Shown piece after piece: positions 1 through 8,632 of a DNA stretch of 64,000 nucleotides (within the stretch, counting starts at the first letter, position 1; each line of letters starts with the position of its first letter). The stretch lies in contig JWIT01000004.1 in NCBI GenBank assembly GCA_000949895.1, forward strand, positions 228,011 to 292,010. Direction: 5' to 3'. A model generated the notes under the pieces. The model was not told the origin of the DNA, ran no database searches, and worked only from the letters and a program-made list of their open reading frames with translations. Source of the DNA: Agrobacterium arsenijevicii. GTDB lineage: Bacteria; Pseudomonadota; Alphaproteobacteria; Rhizobiales; Rhizobiaceae. A program made the position numbers and the translations under genes.

Positions 1-74
1 CTGAACGGCAGCAACGGAAAAGCCGATGCTGTTTGCAAGTCAGCTATCATATAACCAATTCAGGCAAAATGGAG

Positions 75-415
75 AAGGTGGAGGTTTCTGTTGCCAGGTA
101 CCTCCGAACCCCGCCTCACGGGGCTAACCGTGAGGACTTAGAGCGGAATTCCCGCACCGCCATTAGGCAGCGAGAGCGTATTCCTTAGCGTTGTTGTCAT
201 TTGCAACTACACTTGTGACCCGATAACGGCGGTATCATGCCGAGCAAAAGTTCGATCTTTACGCCCTTGTCGATCCTATTTCGCCCCCATCAAAAGCCGG
301 CCTTCGTCTTGAAAAGCCCGCCGGTTTTTGGTGGAGGCGCCGGGTACCGCCCCCGGGTCCAATAGGTTTATTACACCGACCGTTTATCGCCATAGCCGGG
401 TTGCCCCGGCAAGGT
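75..415 (-). ncRNA. ssrA: tmRNA (permuted, two-piece)
   Basis: Transfer-messenger RNA that, with SmpB, rescues stalled ribosomes and tags the unfinished protein for proteolysis. Read on the minus strand, 204 to 163 encodes the tag ANDNNAKEYALAA followed by TAA, with GCA as resume codon. The order is permuted as in alphaproteobacteria. The acceptor half comes first and ends in CTCCACCA (CCA end at 329). A spacer follows (about 328-289), then the 5-prime tRNA-like half beginning GGGGGCG at 288, which pairs with CGCCTCC of the acceptor. The precursor is therefore expected to be cut into a coding RNA (288 downward) and an acceptor RNA (329 upward). The outer ends given here are approximate; the two inner ends and the tag are directly visible. 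A small hairpin (GGAGGT/ACCTCC, about 80-106) lies near the 3-prime end of the coding piece. Confidence 0.93.
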
Positions 416-590
416 TCATATAGGCGTTTCCCTTGGCCGAGAAAAGGGGCCGATGACAATTCCATGAAAAGATTTCGCATTTGTCGCCCGCAATTTAGAC
501 AATTCTTGACGACGAGGGATTGCTGACACATTCTCCCTACAACCGGTCACCAGAAGCAACACCGGGCCGGGGACACACGAAGGAGTGGAC

Positions 591-899
591 ATGACTGACT
601 ATCTCGCAGATGTGAAGAAATACGATGCAGCAGCCGACGAAGCCATTGTCGGCAAGATCGTCAAACATCTCGGTATTGCATTGCGCAACCGGGATTCATC
701 ACTGGTGTCCGCTACCGATCCGGAAGAGCTTGCGCGCGTCAAGGCGAGCTGGTGCGGCAAGAAGCTTGGCATTACCGACAGCAGCGCCGATGAGGCGATC
801 GCCGCCGTTTGCAAGATCATGGCAGGAGACCGCTCCAAGTCGCGCGTGACCTTCTATTATCTGGTGGCCAAGGAGCTGGGGAAGCTCCAGTCGCTCTGA
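591..899 (+). CDS. DUF2853 family protein
   Basis: Small acidic soluble protein of 102 residues resembling the DUF2853 family, for which I know no function. It has no signal peptide or membrane segment and looks all-helical; the C-terminal half (SADEAIAAVCKIM, then TFYYLVAKELGKL) is the part that looks conserved. The start is taken at ATG 591 because AGGAG at 581-585 sits five bases upstream; a GTG at 585 in the same frame overlaps that ribosome site and is less likely. It stands alone between the tmRNA gene, transcribed the other way, and thyA about 100 bases downstream. Whether it is co-transcribed with thyA cannot be told from sequence. Confidence 0.75.
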   Translation: MTDYLADVKKYDAAADEAIVGKIVKHLGIALRNRDSSLVSATDPEELARVKASWCGKKLGITDSSADEAIAAVCKIMAGDRSKSRVTFYYLVAKELGKLQSL

Positions 900-997
900 T
901 TTTCCCGGAAAAACGGGGATAAACGACCCCCGGTGATTTGTTCTGCCGCCCCGTGCTATTATATTCCTTGGATCTCAGGGAATCGGCGGCAGAACGC

Positions 998-1792
998 ATG
1001 AAACAATATCTTGATCTTCTCCGGCATGTGATGGATACCGGCTCCGACCGCGGAGACCGCACCGGCACCGGCACGCGTTCGGTCTTCGGTTACCAGATGC
1101 GTTTCGACCTCGCGCAGGGTTTTCCAGTTCTGACCACCAAGAAGCTGCATCTACGCTCGATCATCCATGAACTCCTGTGGTTCCTGAAGGGCGATACCAA
1201 TATCGCCTACCTCAAGGAAAATGGCGTCTCCATCTGGGACGAGTGGGCCGATGAGAACGGCAATCTCGGCCCGGTTTATGGTGCGCAGTGGCGTTCCTGG
1301 CCGGCACCCGATGGGCGTCATATCGACCAGATCGCGCTTCTGATCGAGGCCTTGAAAACCAACCCCAATTCCCGCCGCCACATCGTTTCGGCCTGGAACC
1401 CGGCGCTGGTGGACGAGATGGCGCTGCCGCCCTGCCATTGCCTGTTCCAGTTCTATGTTTCGGACGGAAAGCTGTCCTGCCAGCTTTACCAGCGCTCGGC
1501 CGATATCTTCCTCGGCGTGCCCTTCAACATCGCCTCCTATGCGCTTCTGACGCTGATGGTGGCGCAGGTGACGGGGCTGAAGCCCGGCGATTTTGTCCAC
1601 ACGCTTGGTGATGCGCATATCTACGCCAACCATTTCGAGCAGGCGGAACTGCAGATGACACGCACGCCAAAGGCCCTGCCAACGATGCGCCTCAACCCTG
1701 ATGTGCGAGACCTTTTCTCCTTTAAATTCGAAGACTTTACGCTCGAAAACTACGAGGCGGATTCAAGCATCAGGGCACCGATCGCGGTATGA
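998..1792 (+). CDS. thyA: Thymidylate synthase
   Basis: Makes dTMP from dUMP using 5,10-methylenetetrahydrofolate, in the cytoplasm. The protein is 264 residues, the usual bacterial ThyA length. The catalytic cysteine falls at residue 146 in ALPPCHC, and the phosphate-binding region near residue 21 (DRTGTGT) and the [10 protein letters not shown] loop are intact. The ATG at 998 is preferred over longer in-frame starts from 938 because MKQYLDLL is the family N-terminus. The end overlaps the next gene by four bases (ATGA), so thyA and folA are translationally coupled. This is the usual pairing, since ThyA oxidises the folate cofactor to dihydrofolate and DHFR re-reduces it. Confidence 0.97.
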   Translation: MKQYLDLLRHVMDTGSDRGDRTGTGTRSVFGYQMRFDLAQGFPVLTTKKLHLRSIIHELLWFLKGDTNIAYLKENGVSIWDEWADENGNLGPVYGAQWRSWPAPDGRHIDQIALLIEALKTNPNSRRHIVSAWNPALVDEMALPPCHCLFQFYVSDGKLSCQLYQRSADIFLGVPFNIASYALLTLMVAQVTGLKPGDFVHTLGDAHIYANHFEQAELQMTRTPKALPTMRLNPDVRDLFSFKFEDFTLENYEADSSIRAPIAV

Positions 1793-2316
1793 GCGAGCCA
1801 CGCGTCACCATCATCGTCGCGGTCTCGGAAAACGGCGTCATCGGCCGCGACCTTGATATGCCGTGGAAGCTTTCCACTGACCTCAAGCGCTTCAAGGCGA
1901 TGACGATGGGCAAGCCGCTCATCATGGGTCGGAAGACGTTTCTGTCTGTCGGCGAGCGCCCCTTGCCGGGCCGGCCGCACATCATCGTCAGCCGTAATGC
2001 CGATTACAGGCCGCAGGGCGTGGATGTCGTCTCGTCGCTGGAAGAGGCCTTGAAGCTTGCTAAAAGTAAGGCGGCCGAACTGGGCGTGGATGAGGTTTTC
2101 GTGGCTGGCGGCGGGGAAATTTACCGTCAGGCCATGCCGTTTGCCGATCAACTTTCCGTCACCCACGTGGCCGTAAAGCTCGATGGCGACACTTTTTTTC
2201 CGGAAATCGATCCCGCCGTCTTTGAAAAAATCGAGGAAAATGCCGTTCCCGCCGGGGAAAAGGACAATTATCCCGTTCTGTTCACCACTTATTTGCGCAG
2301 AGCCGCGTCAAAGTGA
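1789..2316 (+). CDS. folA: Dihydrofolate reductase
   Basis: NADPH-dependent reduction of dihydrofolate to tetrahydrofolate. The product is 175 residues, slightly longer than the E. coli enzyme. The substrate-site acid is Asp31 in the segment [13 protein letters not shown], equivalent to Asp27 of E. coli. The GRKTF nucleotide motif near residue 48 and the [12 protein letters not shown] segment near 105-116 are both typical of type I chromosomal DHFR. The ATG overlaps the thyA stop codon, giving coupled translation. No sign of a trimethoprim-resistance (plasmid DfrA) type. Confidence 0.96.
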   Translation: MSEPRVTIIVAVSENGVIGRDLDMPWKLSTDLKRFKAMTMGKPLIMGRKTFLSVGERPLPGRPHIIVSRNADYRPQGVDVVSSLEEALKLAKSKAAELGVDEVFVAGGGEIYRQAMPFADQLSVTHVAVKLDGDTFFPEIDPAVFEKIEENAVPAGEKDNYPVLFTTYLRRAASK

Positions 2317-2459
2317 ACTATTTACCCTGATTGGGTATTTAGTTACCACCTCTGCGTTGAAACACACGCTTCTCCTTCTTATAACGGGTCCATATTCCCG
2401 CCGCACGCGAGCAATCGCTTTCGAACGGGATCGGGAGAGGCTTTTATAAAGAGGTATTG

Positions 2460-3581
2460 ATGCCCTGGAGCAATCAGAATGGCGGCGGCGGCCCTTGGGG
2501 CGGCGGCGGTGGCGGAAACAACCAGGGCGGCGGTGGCGGCCCATGGGGGCAGGGGCCTAACCGGCCTCGCGGCGGTGGAGGCGGCGGCAATGGCGGCCCA
2601 CCCGATCTGGAAGAGATCATCCGGCGCAGTCAGGACCGTTTCAAGAATGTCCTGCCGGGCGGCTTCAACGGCGGCGCGGTTGCGATCGTCGCTCTTGTCG
2701 TTCTGGTATTCCTCGGCATTCAGTCCATTTACACCGTCCAGCCGGACGAGCGCGGCGTGGAGCTGCGTTTCGGGCGTCCCAAGGATGAAATCTCGATGCC
2801 TGGCCTGCATTTCCATCTGTGGCCGATCGAGACGGTTGAAATCGTCAAGGTCACCGAACAGCAGCAGAATATCGGTTCGCGTGCGTCGTCTTCCTCGGCG
2901 AACGGCGTGATGCTGACCGGCGACCAGAACATCGTCAACGTGCAGTTCTCGGTGCTCTATACCGTTTCGGATCCGAAATCCTACCTCTTCAACGTCGACG
3001 CCCCGGCTGAGACCTTGCAGCAGGTTTCCGAAAGCGCCATGCGCGAAGTCGTTGGCCGTCGTCCGGCACAGGACATTTTCCGTGATAACCGTCAGGCGAT
3101 CGCGGCGGATGTGCGCACCATCATCCAGTCCACCATGGACGGTTATGGCGCCGGCATCTCCATCAATGCGGTGGCCATCGAAGACGCGGCGCCGCCGCGC
3201 GAAGTGGCTGATGCCTTCGATGAAGTGCAGCGTGCCGAACAGGACGAGGACCGCTTCGTGCAGGAAGCCAACCAGTACGCCAACCAGAAGCTGGGTGCCG
3301 CACGCGGTCAGGCAGCTCAGATCATCGAAGAAGCGAACGCCTACAAGTCGCGTGTCGTCAACGAGGCAGAGGGTGAGGCACAGCGCTTCATCTCCATCTA
3401 CGATCAGTATCGCACGGCACCGGAAGTGACCCGCCAGCGCATGTTCCTTGAAACCATGGAACAGGTCCTGAAGGGCTCCAACAAGGTCATTATCGACGAA
3501 AAGCAGGGTGTGGTGCCTTATCTGCCTCTGAACGAGATCATGCGCGGCAATCCGGGCGCGGCACAGCAGGGAGGCAACTGA
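2460..3581 (+). CDS. hflK: HflK, FtsH protease modulator subunit
   Basis: Inner-membrane SPFH/prohibitin-family protein that with HflC forms the large periplasmic cage around FtsH and modulates its proteolysis of membrane proteins. Length 373 residues. It opens with a very Gly-rich cytosolic tail (roughly residues 5-45), followed by one membrane helix (VAIVALVVLVFLGIQSIY) near 72-90 and then the SPFH domain (VQPDERGVELRFG onward) with a long helical Ala/Glu-rich segment. ATG at 2460 with GAGG six bases upstream is chosen; a TTG at 2457 is in frame but less likely. hflC follows after one base, so the two are one operon. The Gly-rich start explains the GGC/GGT-rich low-complexity DNA at 2475-2600. 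Confidence 0.93.
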   Translation: MPWSNQNGGGGPWGGGGGGNNQGGGGGPWGQGPNRPRGGGGGGNGGPPDLEEIIRRSQDRFKNVLPGGFNGGAVAIVALVVLVFLGIQSIYTVQPDERGVELRFGRPKDEISMPGLHFHLWPIETVEIVKVTEQQQNIGSRASSSSANGVMLTGDQNIVNVQFSVLYTVSDPKSYLFNVDAPAETLQQVSESAMREVVGRRPAQDIFRDNRQAIAADVRTIIQSTMDGYGAGISINAVAIEDAAPPREVADAFDEVQRAEQDEDRFVQEANQYANQKLGAARGQAAQIIEEANAYKSRVVNEAEGEAQRFISIYDQYRTAPEVTRQRMFLETMEQVLKGSNKVIIDEKQGVVPYLPLNEIMRGNPGAAQQGGN

Positions 3582-3582
3582 T

Positions 3583-4500
3583 ATGGGCAACCGTCTTACG
3601 GCCATTCTCGTCGGTCTCGCCGCCGTGCTTTTCCTCGCCTATTCATCGATCTTCGTCGTCACCGAGCGTCAGCAGGCCATCGTTGTGCGCTTCGGTCAGA
3701 TCCAGGACGTGAAAACGGCGCCGGGCCTCTATTTCAAGCTGCCCTTCGCCTTCATGGATGCCGACCGGGTGCAATATATCGAGAACCGGGCGCTGCGCTT
3801 CGATCACGACAACATTCGTGTTCAGGTCTCCGGCGGCAAGTTCTACGAGGTTGATGCCTTCGTGGTCTATCGCATCACGGATGCGCGCCGCTTCCGGCAG
3901 ACGGTCTCCGGTGACCAGATGTCGGCGGAATCGCGTCTTCGCACCCGTCTCGACGCATCGTTGCGCCGGGTCTACGGTCTTCGCGGCTTTGAATCTGCAC
4001 TCTCGGATGCGCGTGCATCGATGATGCAGGAAGTGCGTGACGACCTTCGTCCCGACGCGGAATCGCTCGGCATCAGCATCGTGGATGTCCGCATCCGCCG
4101 TACCGACCTGACGCAGGAAGTGTCGCAGCAGACCTTCGAGCGCATGAAGTCGGAACGTCTGGCCGAAGCCGAACTGATCCGCGCCCGCGGTAACGAGGCG
4201 GCACAGCGTCGCCGCGCTATCGCCGACCGTCAGGTCGTGGAATTCGAGTCCGATGCCCAACGCCAGTCCGAAGTACTGCGCGGTGAAGGCGATGCGCAGC
4301 GTAACAAGGTCTTCGGTGAGGCTTTCCAGCGCGACCCGAGCTTCTTCGAGTTCTATCGTTCCATGGCGGCCTATGCCAGTTCGCTGACTGGAACCGGCAC
4401 TACGCTGGTCCTTTCCCCGGACTCGACCTTCTTCCGTTATTTCAACAATATCGACGGCGCTCCGTCCACGGCTCCGGCCAAACCAGCGCCAGCGAACTGA
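3583..4500 (+). CDS. hflC: HflC, FtsH protease modulator subunit
   Basis: Partner of HflK in the FtsH-regulating membrane complex. 305 residues: an N-terminal membrane anchor (about residues 6-24), then the SPFH domain beginning VVTERQQAIVVRFGQI. A conserved basic/acidic helical stretch follows (ERMKSERLAEAELIRARGNEAAQRRRAIADR), and the tail is Ala/Pro-rich. GGGAGG ahead of the ATG is a strong ribosome site, and the gene starts two bases after the hflK stop. A good intrinsic terminator follows, so the operon ends here and degP is transcribed from its own promoter. Confidence 0.94.
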   Translation: MGNRLTAILVGLAAVLFLAYSSIFVVTERQQAIVVRFGQIQDVKTAPGLYFKLPFAFMDADRVQYIENRALRFDHDNIRVQVSGGKFYEVDAFVVYRITDARRFRQTVSGDQMSAESRLRTRLDASLRRVYGLRGFESALSDARASMMQEVRDDLRPDAESLGISIVDVRIRRTDLTQEVSQQTFERMKSERLAEAELIRARGNEAAQRRRAIADRQVVEFESDAQRQSEVLRGEGDAQRNKVFGEAFQRDPSFFEFYRSMAAYASSLTGTGTTLVLSPDSTFFRYFNNIDGAPSTAPAKPAPAN

Positions 4501-4523
4501 TAGCGGATCAAATAATAATGGAG

Positions 4524-4552
4524 GGGCCGGTTTTGACCGGCCCTTTCTTTTT
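4524..4552 (+). terminator. Intrinsic terminator after hflC
   Basis: Perfect 8-bp stem GGGCCGGT/ACCGGCCC (4524-4531 with 4536-4543), loop TTTG, followed by TTTCTTTTT. It begins 24 bases after the hflC stop. Confidence 0.9.
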
Positions 4553-4762
4553 GAACTGATGGCTGGGCGGGAACAAAGCTGAAAAGGGGACAAAATCCTG
4601 TTGTCCCGTGCCCTGAAAGGGATATCCGTTTTCGTGCCGATGCTGTAGGCAGTGAACAAGGCAGCCGCTGCTGTTCACGAAAAGGTATTTTTACACTTCA
4701 TCATTCCGCCTTATGCTTTGACGATATAGCAGGGCGAAACTATTTGAAACGCGAGGACGCTT

Positions 4763-6307
4763 ATGGCCGTGACCCTTCTTTCGCCTTTTCGCAGCAGCAT
4801 TGCCGCAGTCGCGGGCATCGCGCTTGTGGCGGGTAGCCTTTCGGCACCGGTTGCGGCATGGGCGCAGAGCCATGGGCCGGCATCGGTGGCCGATCTTGCC
4901 GAGCCGCTGCTCGATGCGGTGGTGAATATTTCGACGTCGCAGAACGTCAAGACCGACGGCAAGGGACCTGTTCCGCCGAAGCTGCCGGAAGGCTCGCCTT
5001 TCCAGGAATTCTTCAAGGATTATTTCGACAACCAGAAACCGGAAGGCGGCGACAAGGTCAATTCGCTGGGATCCGGCTTCGTTATCGATCCGGCCGGCTA
5101 CATCGTCACCAATAATCACGTCATCGAGGGCGCCGATGCCATCGAGGTGATTTTCCCGAACGGTTCGAAGCTGAAGGCAACGCTGGTCGGCACCGACACC
5201 AAGACGGACCTTTCTGTTTTGAAGGTGGAACCGAAGGCTCCGCTGAAGGCCGTCAAGTTCGGCGATTCGCGCAGCATGCGCATCGGTGACTGGGTGATGG
5301 CGGTCGGCAATCCCTTCGGTCTCGGCGGGTCGCTGACTGTCGGCGTCGTCTCCGCGCGCGGGCGCAACATCAATGCCGGACCCTATGACAACTTCATCCA
5401 GACGGATGCGGCGATCAACAAGGGCAATTCCGGCGGCCCGCTCTTCAACATGAAGGGTGAGGTGATCGGCATCAATACGGCGATCATTTCGCCGAGCGGC
5501 GGTTCGATTGGTATCGGTTTCGCGGTTCCGACGGAACTCGCCCAGAATATCGTCGAGCAGCTGATCGAATTCGGTGAGACCCGCCGTGGCTGGCTCGGCG
5601 TTCGCGTCCAGCCCGTTACCGACGACGTGGCTGCAAGCCTTGGTATGGAAAGCGCCAAGGGCGCCCTGATTTCCGGCGTGGCCAAGGGTGGCCCGGTGGA
5701 AAACGGCCCGATCCAGGCCGGTGACGTCGTGCTGAAGTTCGACGGCAAGGATATTCACGAGATGAGAGACCTCTTGAGGATCGTGGCGGAAAGCCCGGTC
5801 GGCAAGGAGGTCGATGTGGTGATCTTCCGTGATGGCAAGGAAGAGACCGTCAAGGTGAAACTGGGCCAGTTGCAGGACGCGCCGGACGAAAAGGCCGCGA
5901 CCGACGATCCGCAGGCCGAGGACGGCGACGGCGGCATGGCTGTGCCGGAGGATAAGGGCGGCACTGACGATCAGGCGCAGGACCAGACGCCGGAGGTGCG
6001 CGAAGCGCCGCAGCGCGTGCTCGGCATGAACCTCGTGGTGCTGAGCAATGAGCTGCGGACGGAGAAGGGCATTGCGGAAAGCGTCGAAGGCGTGCTCGTC
6101 GCCAGCGTCGATCCGGGTTCGCCGGCCGAACAGAAGGGCATGAAACCGGGCGATGTCATCGTCGAGGTCGGACAGGACTTCATGGAGGTTCCGGGCGACG
6201 TGCTGGTGCGTGTCAACGGCCTGAAATCCGAAGGTCGCAAGAATGCGCATATGATGGTTGCCGATGCGCAGGGCAATCTGCGTGTTGTGGCACTGCCGCT
6301 GGAATAA
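4763..6307 (+). CDS. degP: DegP/Do-type periplasmic serine protease
   Basis: HtrA-family protease/chaperone for misfolded envelope proteins. 514 residues with a Sec signal peptide (cleavage probably after AWA near residue 34). The trypsin-like triad is complete: His119 (NNHVIEG), Asp149 (KTDLSVLK) and Ser223 (GNSGGPL). PDZ1 follows at about 275-370. Then comes an Asp/Glu-rich linker (about 375-415) and PDZ2 at about 420-514, so this is the two-PDZ Do type rather than DegS. GAGGA precedes the ATG. The gene follows hflKC, a frequent rhizobial arrangement joining membrane and periplasmic quality control, but a terminator separates them. No clear heat-shock promoter was identified in the 210-base gap. 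Confidence 0.93.
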   Translation: MAVTLLSPFRSSIAAVAGIALVAGSLSAPVAAWAQSHGPASVADLAEPLLDAVVNISTSQNVKTDGKGPVPPKLPEGSPFQEFFKDYFDNQKPEGGDKVNSLGSGFVIDPAGYIVTNNHVIEGADAIEVIFPNGSKLKATLVGTDTKTDLSVLKVEPKAPLKAVKFGDSRSMRIGDWVMAVGNPFGLGGSLTVGVVSARGRNINAGPYDNFIQTDAAINKGNSGGPLFNMKGEVIGINTAIISPSGGSIGIGFAVPTELAQNIVEQLIEFGETRRGWLGVRVQPVTDDVAASLGMESAKGALISGVAKGGPVENGPIQAGDVVLKFDGKDIHEMRDLLRIVAESPVGKEVDVVIFRDGKEETVKVKLGQLQDAPDEKAATDDPQAEDGDGGMAVPEDKGGTDDQAQDQTPEVREAPQRVLGMNLVVLSNELRTEKGIAESVEGVLVASVDPGSPAEQKGMKPGDVIVEVGQDFMEVPGDVLVRVNGLKSEGRKNAHMMVADAQGNLRVVALPLE

Positions 6308-6396
6308 ACGCATTTCGCCCGATCCGTCAGGAATCGGGTGGTTGTGGGTAGGCGTGGTCTCTATCCCTTGGTCTCCGAACACAGGAGGCCAAGGAT

Positions 6397-7146
6397 ATGA
6401 AATTACTCGAAAACAAGGTTGCGATCATTACGGGCGCGTCTTCCGGCATCGGCCGGGCGACGGCAAGGCTGTTTGCCGAGCAGGGTGCCGCCGTCATCAT
6501 CAATGCGCGCGGCGCTGCGGCACTCGAGGATGTGGCTGCCGCCATTCGCCAGACCGGCGGTCGTGTCCACACCGTCGTGGGTGATGTCTGCCTCGCGGAA
6601 ACCCATGCCCGGCTGACGGATGCGGCCACAACCGTCTTTGGCGGTCTCGATATCGCCGTCAACAATGCCGGTGCAGTCGGTGCCATGAAGCCGCTGGCGG
6701 AAATTTCGCCCGAGGAATGGGATTATGTGCTCACCGCCAATCTCACATCCGCATTTCTGGGTGCGCGCAGCCAGATTCCGCTGATGTTGAAACGGGGCGG
6801 CGGCTCTATCGTCTTCACCTCAAGCTTCGTCGGCACCAGTGCCGGCATACCCGGCATGGCGGCTTACGGCACATCGAAGGCCGCACTGATGGGACTGGTG
6901 AAAGGCATTACCGCCGATTATGCCGTGCAGGGCATTCGCGCCAATGCGGTGCTTGCGGGCGGTGTCGATACGCCCATGGCGGGAGATGCAGCCCAGAAGG
7001 AATGGGCTGCGGGCCTGCACGCGATGAAACGCATTGCCGAGCCGGAAGAACTGGCGCAGACCGCGCTCTTCCTTGCCAGCTCAATGTCGAGCTTTGTCGC
7101 CGGGGCGGCGCTGTTTGCCGATGGCGGCAATGCGGCGGTGAAGTAA
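6397..7146 (+). CDS. Short-chain dehydrogenase/reductase
   Basis: Classical SDR oxidoreductase of 249 residues; substrate unknown. The NAD(P)-binding TGASSGIG motif is at residues 12-19 and NNAG at 89-92. The catalytic Ser142/143, Tyr157 and Lys161 (YGTSK) are all present. The C-terminus (FLASSMSSFVAGAALFADGGNA) is the common glucose/3-oxoacyl-ACP-reductase-like ending. A strong AGGAGG lies ahead of the ATG. It is a single gene between degP and a convergent GNAT gene, so context gives no substrate. Confidence 0.88.
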   Translation: MKLLENKVAIITGASSGIGRATARLFAEQGAAVIINARGAAALEDVAAAIRQTGGRVHTVVGDVCLAETHARLTDAATTVFGGLDIAVNNAGAVGAMKPLAEISPEEWDYVLTANLTSAFLGARSQIPLMLKRGGGSIVFTSSFVGTSAGIPGMAAYGTSKAALMGLVKGITADYAVQGIRANAVLAGGVDTPMAGDAAQKEWAAGLHAMKRIAEPEELAQTALFLASSMSSFVAGAALFADGGNAAVK

Positions 7147-7171
7147 GCTTGTGGGGTGGCGGGCGAGGGCG

Positions 7172-7744
7172 TTACCGCGCCTGTCGTTCCCGCCACTCCT
7201 GCAATGTCAGCGCGTAGGTCACATGCGGGCGCAGATGCCGGTGGGTATCCTCCGGCACGCGCGGATGGTCGAAGTCGCGTGACGGGTCACGCTTCAGGCC
7301 AATGCGTTCCATCACCCGGGTTGAGCGCTGGTTGTTATGGACGGCGAAGGAAACGATTTCCGGCGTTTCCTTTTCATCGAAGGCCATGGCGAGCAGCGAC
7401 TGCGCGGCTTCCGTGACATAGCCGTGCCCCCAGAAACGGGTGGCCAGCCGCCAGCCGATCTCCATGGTTCCGAGCGGGAAGGGCGGATCGAGGTTCATGA
7501 CGGGAGATATGCCGCAGAACCCCATCGCTTCGCCGGTCTCGCGCAGTTCCATGGCATAAAAGCCATAACCGCTACCGCGGATCATGCCATTGATGGTTTC
7601 GAGAACCGCATCCGCTTCCGCATGACTGCGGCGGAAGGGAAAAAATTCCATGACCTTTTCGTCAGCGTTGATTTCGCGGAACAGGTCGCGGTCGCTCTCC
7701 TTCCACTCGCGCAGAATGAGTCTGGGTGTTTCGTGGATGATCAT
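7172..7744 (-). CDS. GNAT acetyltransferase (RimJ/RimL-like)
   Basis: 190-residue N-acetyltransferase of the RimJ/RimL branch. It starts with the usual TPRLILREWKESDRD and carries the acetyl-CoA region around GWRLATRFWGHGYVTEAAQSLL. Later come VHNNQRSTRVMERIG and the terminal FDHPRVPE segment seen in many rhizobial members. The acceptor is unknown. Its ATG overlaps the serB stop codon (ATGA), so it is translated from the serB message. Confidence 0.85.
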   Translation of the reverse strand: MIIHETPRLILREWKESDRDLFREINADEKVMEFFPFRRSHAEADAVLETINGMIRGSGYGFYAMELRETGEAMGFCGISPVMNLDPPFPLGTMEIGWRLATRFWGHGYVTEAAQSLLAMAFDEKETPEIVSFAVHNNQRSTRVMERIGLKRDPSRDFDHPRVPEDTHRHLRPHVTYALTLQEWRERQAR

Positions 7745-8631
7745 GGGGTGACAAAATCCGTCTTGCGGTAACCCTGAATGTAAAGGAGCGCTGTCAGATC
7801 GCCATGGTCGATGCGCATCTGCGCCTCGGCTGCGACTGCGGGCTTGGCATGCAGGGCAACGCCGGCACCCGCCACATGCAGCATGCCGAGATCGTTGGCG
7901 CCATCACCGACCGCCATCGCCTCTTCCGGCGAAATGCCGAGCTTTGCCGCGATATCGTTCAGTGCATCGACCTTGGCCTGCTTGCCGAGGATCGGTTCGG
8001 CAACGGTGCCATCAAGCTGGCCATTGGCCTCGCCGAGAAGATTGGCGCGGTTCTCATCAAAACTCAGCATCGCCGCGACACGGCCGGTGAAGACCGTGAA
8101 ACCGCCGGAAACGAGCGCGGTGTAATAACCCTTCGCCTTCATGGTGGCGATCAGCTCCTTGCCGCCGGGGGTGAGCGTGATGCGCTTTTCGATGACGTCG
8201 TCGATAACCGAGACCGGCAGGCCCTTCAGCAGCGCTACGCGCTCCCTGAGCGCCGGTTCGAAGGCGATCTCGCCGTTCATGGCGCGGGCGGTGATGGTGG
8301 AGACCTTGTCCTTCAGTCCGACTTCGGCGGCCAGTTCGTCAATGCACTCCTGGCCGATCATGGTCGAATCCATATCGGCGATCAGAAGCTTCTTGCGGCG
8401 CTTGTCCTGTTCCTGCACCACGATATCGATCGGCTGGCCTGCAAGCGCGCCGGCAATGGCGTTGCGGGCCTGCTCCGCATCCGTTCCTTCTGGCAGGGCG
8501 ATATCGCAGGCGATGCCATCGGCCAGCCAATAAAGACCTGAGGCATTTACGGCGTTCGCGGCCGCTTCGCCGAGGGCCGGTGTCAGAACAGGATTTGACG
8601 GATTGGCGATAAGCGTGGCAACGAAAGCCAT
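7741..8631 (-). CDS. serB: Phosphoserine phosphatase
   Basis: Last step of serine biosynthesis, O-phosphoserine to serine. 296 residues with an N-terminal regulatory-type domain (about 1-75) and a HAD phosphatase domain. The nucleophile and acid/base aspartates are Asp86 and Asp88 in IADMDST, followed by the VSGGF motif and GDGANDLGML for magnesium. The start is placed at the ATG ending at 8631 because MxxVATLIANPSNP is the rhizobial SerB N-terminus; longer frames run into the divergent miaA. The start codon overlaps that of miaA on the other strand. Confidence 0.94.
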   Translation of the reverse strand: MAFVATLIANPSNPVLTPALGEAAANAVNASGLYWLADGIACDIALPEGTDAEQARNAIAGALAGQPIDIVVQEQDKRRKKLLIADMDSTMIGQECIDELAAEVGLKDKVSTITARAMNGEIAFEPALRERVALLKGLPVSVIDDVIEKRITLTPGGKELIATMKAKGYYTALVSGGFTVFTGRVAAMLSFDENRANLLGEANGQLDGTVAEPILGKQAKVDALNDIAAKLGISPEEAMAVGDGANDLGMLHVAGAGVALHAKPAVAAEAQMRIDHGDLTALLYIQGYRKTDFVTP

Positions 8632-8632
8632 G

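Noticed and set aside
259..531. 90-codon minus-strand frame
   Set aside because: It runs through the tmRNA acceptor piece and its upstream region; no ribosome site and no family resemblance.
2475..2600. GGC/GGT-rich tandem-like sequence, possible CRISPR or satellite
   Set aside because: It encodes the Gly-rich N-terminus of HflK and has no regular spacer pattern.
2379..3605. 408-codon antisense frame over hflK
   Set aside because: Mirror of the real gene caused by codon bias; hflK on the plus strand has a full family match.
4691..6382. 563-codon antisense frame over degP
   Set aside because: His/Arg/Asp-rich composition typical of antisense shadows in GC-rich DNA; degP is unmistakable.
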